Source: Staphylococcus sp. GSSP0090 (GTDB lineage: Bacteria; Bacillota; Bacilli; Staphylococcales; Staphylococcaceae). Taken from it: a DNA stretch of 64,000 nucleotides. The DNA lies in the NCBI RefSeq assembly GCF_013391405.1, contig NZ_JACBFD010000002.1, positions 1 through 64,000 on the forward strand. The letters run 5' to 3'. Positions 63,938-64,000 of this stretch are shown in pieces (within the stretch, counting starts at the first letter, position 1; each line of letters opens with the position of its first letter). The position numbers were made by a program, and so were the translations under genes. The notes under the pieces were generated by a model. It was not told the DNA's origin. It saw nothing but the letters and a program-made list of their open reading frames with translations, and ran no database searches.

Positions 63938-64000
63938 TTAGTTCTAATAATTATGGTGATTATGTAACAAATGATGTGATGTATAACATAGGACTAAAGC

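Noticed and set aside
1-64000. Prophage, insertion sequence, CRISPR, tRNA or rRNA genes, defence islands
   Set aside because: No transposase, integrase, phage structural, Cas or restriction-like protein and no tRNA/rRNA pattern was recognised in either strand.

Overview
This 64 kb window is chromosomal DNA of a low-GC Firmicute. Gene content and order point to Staphylococcus: type-2 isopentenyl-diphosphate isomerase next to corA; a LyrA/SpdC-like protein beside rpiA and hutG; the mupG-murQ-murP-murR operon; an RsaI-like small RNA beside a suhB-like gene, LcpC and formate dehydrogenase; SagA/AtlE; and two SsaA-type CHAP proteins under WalR-like boxes. The species cannot be fixed by eye. The intergenic repeats suggest a coagulase-negative species, perhaps of the S. 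saprophyticus/xylosus/cohnii side, but this is a guess. No prophage, insertion sequence, CRISPR, tRNA or rRNA gene was seen. It reads as ordinary core and semi-core chromosome.

Layout. 1-9 kb: partial hotdog thioesterase, corA, fni, gltS, a PadR-controlled three-gene membrane operon, an NhaC-family transporter, 3-methyladenine glycosylase and a DUF805 protein. 9-16.5 kb: orphan ribulokinase, a two-gene ABC exporter, aldose epimerase, MOSC protein and rpiA. 16.5-24.4 kb: lyrA/spdC and the histidine-degradation block (hutG, LysR regulator, YjiH transporter, hutU, hutI). 24.6-31.2 kb: SulP transporter coupled to an M20 amidohydrolase, an SDR, a flavin reductase, a SAM-riboswitch-controlled NhaC-family transporter (probably MetT-like) and an SRPBCC protein. 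31.2-38.2 kb: RpiR regulator and alpha-glucoside-type PTS EIICB, an unknown protein, a BASS transporter, a HAD phosphatase, small membrane proteins and an FNT channel behind a perfect Rex box. 38.5-46.5 kb: amino-acid permease, secreted alkaline phosphatase and the MurNAc recycling operon. 46.7-56 kb: WYL regulator, RsaI-like RNA, inositol monophosphatase, LcpC, formate dehydrogenase with its DUF1641 partner, SagA/AtlE glucosaminidase and a flavin monooxygenase. 56-64 kb: 2-hydroxyacid dehydrogenase, paired SMR exporters, two CHAP amidases flanking a DUF4870 protein, and an opine-dehydrogenase-like gene with an NhaC transporter.

Common threads. Carbon-catabolite control is suggested by CcpA-type cre sites near gltS, hutG, the PTS gene and the RsaI-like RNA. 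Cell-wall metabolism recurs (LyrA, MurNAc recycling, LcpC, SagA, two SsaA-like CHAP proteins). Redox and formate metabolism appears in the Rex-box FNT channel and the formate dehydrogenase. The most worthwhile leads are the SAM riboswitch that reassigns one NhaC paralog to methionine metabolism, the opine-dehydrogenase/NhaC pair of unknown substrate, a dispersed inverted repeat family of about 200 nt, and a small membrane gene whose ribosome binding site is spaced for an ATC codon rather than its first ATG.
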